A stretch of DNA of 64,000 nucleotides, from NCBI RefSeq assembly GCF_009696005.1, contig NZ_VUMV01000003.1:1-64000 (forward strand). The letters are read 5' to 3'. The stretch comes from Bilifractor porci (GTDB lineage: Bacteria > Bacillota > Clostridia > Lachnospirales > Lachnospiraceae). The translations under genes were made by a program, and so were the position numbers. This document shows, one piece after another, positions 62,275 to 64,000 of this stretch (the first letter of the stretch is position 1; each line of letters starts with the position of its first letter). The notes under the pieces were generated by a model. The model was not told the origin of the DNA, did not search any database, and saw nothing but the letters and a program-made list of their open reading frames with translations.

Positions 62275-62343
62275 TGTAATACTTTCCTCCTTGAAATGAA
62301 TACTTAAAAGTATTTATTTATCTGATTCTATGACCTATGCACG

Positions 62344-62372
62344 ATTATATTTCATTTCCTCGTGCTTTGCAA
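62344..62372 (-). promoter_or_regulatory. tuf promoter
   Basis: On the minus strand TTGCAA and a perfect TATAAT are 17 bp apart within the 143-bp fusA-tuf gap, so tuf can be transcribed independently of fusA. Confidence 0.65.
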
Positions 62373-62417
62373 GCGAAACCGCTCTCCTCCACAGGGGAAG
62401 AGCGGCTCCGCTGCGGC

Positions 62418-64000
62418 TTATTTCTCTTTCTTGTTATCCGCCAGAACCTTCTCCTGAACAGACTTCGGAACCTGCTCATATCTCTCGAAGAACATGGAGT
62501 AGTTCGCGCGTCCTTGTGTCTCGGAACGAAGGTCTGTGGAGTAACCGAACATCTCGGCCAGCGGAACGAAACCACGGATCATCTTGCCTCCGCCGATATC
62601 GTCCATTCCCTCGATATGTCCGCGGCGGGAATTGATATCGCCGATAACATCACCCATGTACTCTTCCGGTGTGGAAACCTCAACCTTCATAATCGGCTCC
62701 AGCAGTACCGGCGCGCCCTTCTCCATTGCCTGTTTGAATGCCATGGATCCGGCGATATGGAATGCCATTTCGGAAGAATCGACCTCGTGATAGGAGCCGT
62801 CGTAGCAGTCGGCCTTGACGCCTACAACCGGATATCCGCCAAGGATACCTGCCTTCATGGCATCCTGAATACCGGAATCTACAGACGGGATGTACTCCTT
62901 CGGAATAGATCCTCCGGTTACGCTGTTCACAAACTCATAGGTCTGCTCTCCATTCGCATCCATCGGGGAGAATTTAACCTTGCAGTGTCCGTACTGACCT
63001 TTACCACCGGACTGACGTACATACTTGCTGTCAATATCCGACGGCTTGGTGATGGTTTCCTTATAAGCAACCTGCGGAGCGCCGACATTTGCCTCTACGT
63101 TAAACTCACGCAGCAGACGGTCTACAATGATCTCCAGATGAAGTTCTCCCATTCCGGCAATGATGGTCTGTCCGGTCTCCTGGTTTGTCGTAGCACGGAA
63201 GGTCGGATCCTCCTCTGCCAGTTTTGCAAGGGCTTCTCCCAGCTTCTGCTGGCCGGCCTTGGTCTTCGGCTCGATGGCAAGCTCGATAACCGGATCCGGG
63301 AATTCCATGGATTCCAGAATAACCGGATGCTGCTCATCGCAGATGGTATCTCCGGTAGAGGAGAACTTAAAGCCGATGGCGGCAGCGATATCTCCGGAAT
63401 ACACCTTGGTAAGCTCTGCTCTCTTATTTGCGTGCATCTGAAGAATACGACCCACACGCTCTTTCTTGTCCTTTGTGGAGTTCAGCACATAGGATCCGGA
63501 ATTCAGGGTACCGGAATATACTCTGAAGTAAGCCAGACGGCCTACAAACGGATCCGATACAATCTTGAATACCAGCGCGGAGAACGGCTCGTCATCCGAG
63601 GACTTTCTGGTCACTTCATTGCCGTCCAGATCGGTTCCGTCGATATCCGGAACATCGGTCGGAGCCGGCATGAAATCAATAATAGCGTCCAGAAGCTTCT
63701 GGATACCCTTGTTCTGATGCGCGGAACCGCAGAGAACCGGAACAGCCTTGTTCTCAATGGTAGCCTTGCGCAGAGCCTTCTTCATGTCCTCTTCGCTGGG
63801 CTCGTTTCCGTCCAGATACTCCATCATCAGGTCATCGTCGAACTCTACGATCTTCTCCACCATCTCGGTATGAGCCAGCTCGCATTCGTCCTTCATGTCA
63901 TCCGGAATATCAACAACAGAGATGTCCTCTCCCTTGGAATCGTTGTAGATGTAAGCCTTCATCTCAAACAGATCCACGATTCCCTTGAAGTAGTCCTCTT
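62418..64000 (-). CDS. fusA: Elongation factor G, 3' part (N-terminus outside window)
   Basis: The reading frame runs open past the window edge, so only about the last 525 residues are present. It covers the end of the G domain, domain II ([20 protein letters not shown]), domain III and the tRNA-mimic domains IV-V ([18 protein letters not shown]-type region, and the C-terminal [10 protein letters not shown]). It catalyses translocation. The missing start and G1-G4 motifs lie beyond position 64000. Not a pseudogene as far as visible. Confidence 0.97.
   Translation of the reverse strand, partial: EDYFKGIVDLFEMKAYIYNDSKGEDISVVDIPDDMKDECELAHTEMVEKIVEFDDDLMMEYLDGNEPSEEDMKKALRKATIENKAVPVLCGSAHQNKGIQKLLDAIIDFMPAPTDVPDIDGTDLDGNEVTRKSSDDEPFSALVFKIVSDPFVGRLAYFRVYSGTLNSGSYVLNSTKDKKERVGRILQMHANKRAELTKVYSGDIAAAIGFKFSSTGDTICDEQHPVILESMEFPDPVIELAIEPKTKAGQQKLGEALAKLAEEDPTFRATTNQETGQTIIAGMGELHLEIIVDRLLREFNVEANVGAPQVAYKETITKPSDIDSKYVRQSGGKGQYGHCKVKFSPMDANGEQTYEFVNSVTGGSIPKEYIPSVDSGIQDAMKAGILGGYPVVGVKADCYDGSYHEVDSSEMAFHIAGSMAFKQAMEKGAPVLLEPIMKVEVSTPEEYMGDVIGDINSRRGHIEGMDDIGGGKMIRGFVPLAEMFGYSTDLRSETQGRANYSMFFERYEQVPKSVQEKVLADNKKEK

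Overview
The window looks like part of the chromosome of an anaerobic, moderately GC-rich Gram-positive of the Clostridia, most likely a Lachnospiraceae member. The evidence is the gene content: homodimeric pyruvate:ferredoxin oxidoreductase, a hybrid-cluster protein, iron-dependent alcohol dehydrogenases, MecA, the murB-rapZ-whiA-HPr cluster, luxS, AGGAGG-type ribosome-binding sites and sigma-A-like promoters. No rRNA, tRNA, phage, insertion sequence or CRISPR array was seen. Most genes are on the minus strand, in housekeeping operons.

Layout. 0.3-2.2 kb: an SPFH membrane protein and a C39-like protein. 2.2-10 kb: an accessory catabolic cluster with two class III aminotransferases, a cytidylate-kinase-like protein, an amino-acid permease fused in frame to an iron-dependent alcohol dehydrogenase, and a divergent PucR-type regulator. 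It reads as uptake, transamination and aldehyde reduction of an omega-amino acid (GABA-like), with shared operator-like motifs and leader hairpins. 10-12 kb: hcp. 12-18 kb: a minus-strand operon for pyrimidine salvage (udp, dCMP deaminase, upp), rpiB, tsaC, a DivIVA-like protein and a GH18/SH3 protein. 18-20 kb: a plus-strand leader or small RNA, a small gene and mecA. 20-29 kb: valS-folC-small ORF-TPR protein-murB-rapZ-whiA-Crh-like HPr. 29-29.8 kb: a cobalamin riboswitch with its own promoter and a downstream terminator but no recognisable gene. 29.8-32.7 kb: rhaA and rhaB. 32.7-38 kb: recO, era, an M16C peptidase and an SseB-like protein. 38-42 kb: nifJ. 42-46.7 kb: EamA transporter, lactonase, RluA-type synthase, luxS, galE. 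46.7-47.1 kb: a 130-bp hairpin-rich element present twice ahead of galE. 47-54 kb: Ogg, nudC, a small Cys-rich ORF, aspS, rhomboid, iron ADH, cupin, yfcE. 54-61 kb: dinB, a Nudix hydrolase, then a metal-handling group (CobW-type GTPase without the usual CxCC, SGNH hydrolase, His-rich protein, canonical CobW-type GTPase) next to a UroD/MtaA-type methyltransferase and a 41-residue membrane peptide. 61-64 kb: tuf and the 3' part of fusA, cut by the window end.

The strongest candidates for something new are the permease-dehydrogenase fusion in its PucR-linked cluster, the orphan cobalamin riboswitch transcript, the CobW/His-rich/UroD-like group, and the duplicated structured element before galE. 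All functional links between neighbours are inferences from gene order and motifs; no searches could be run.
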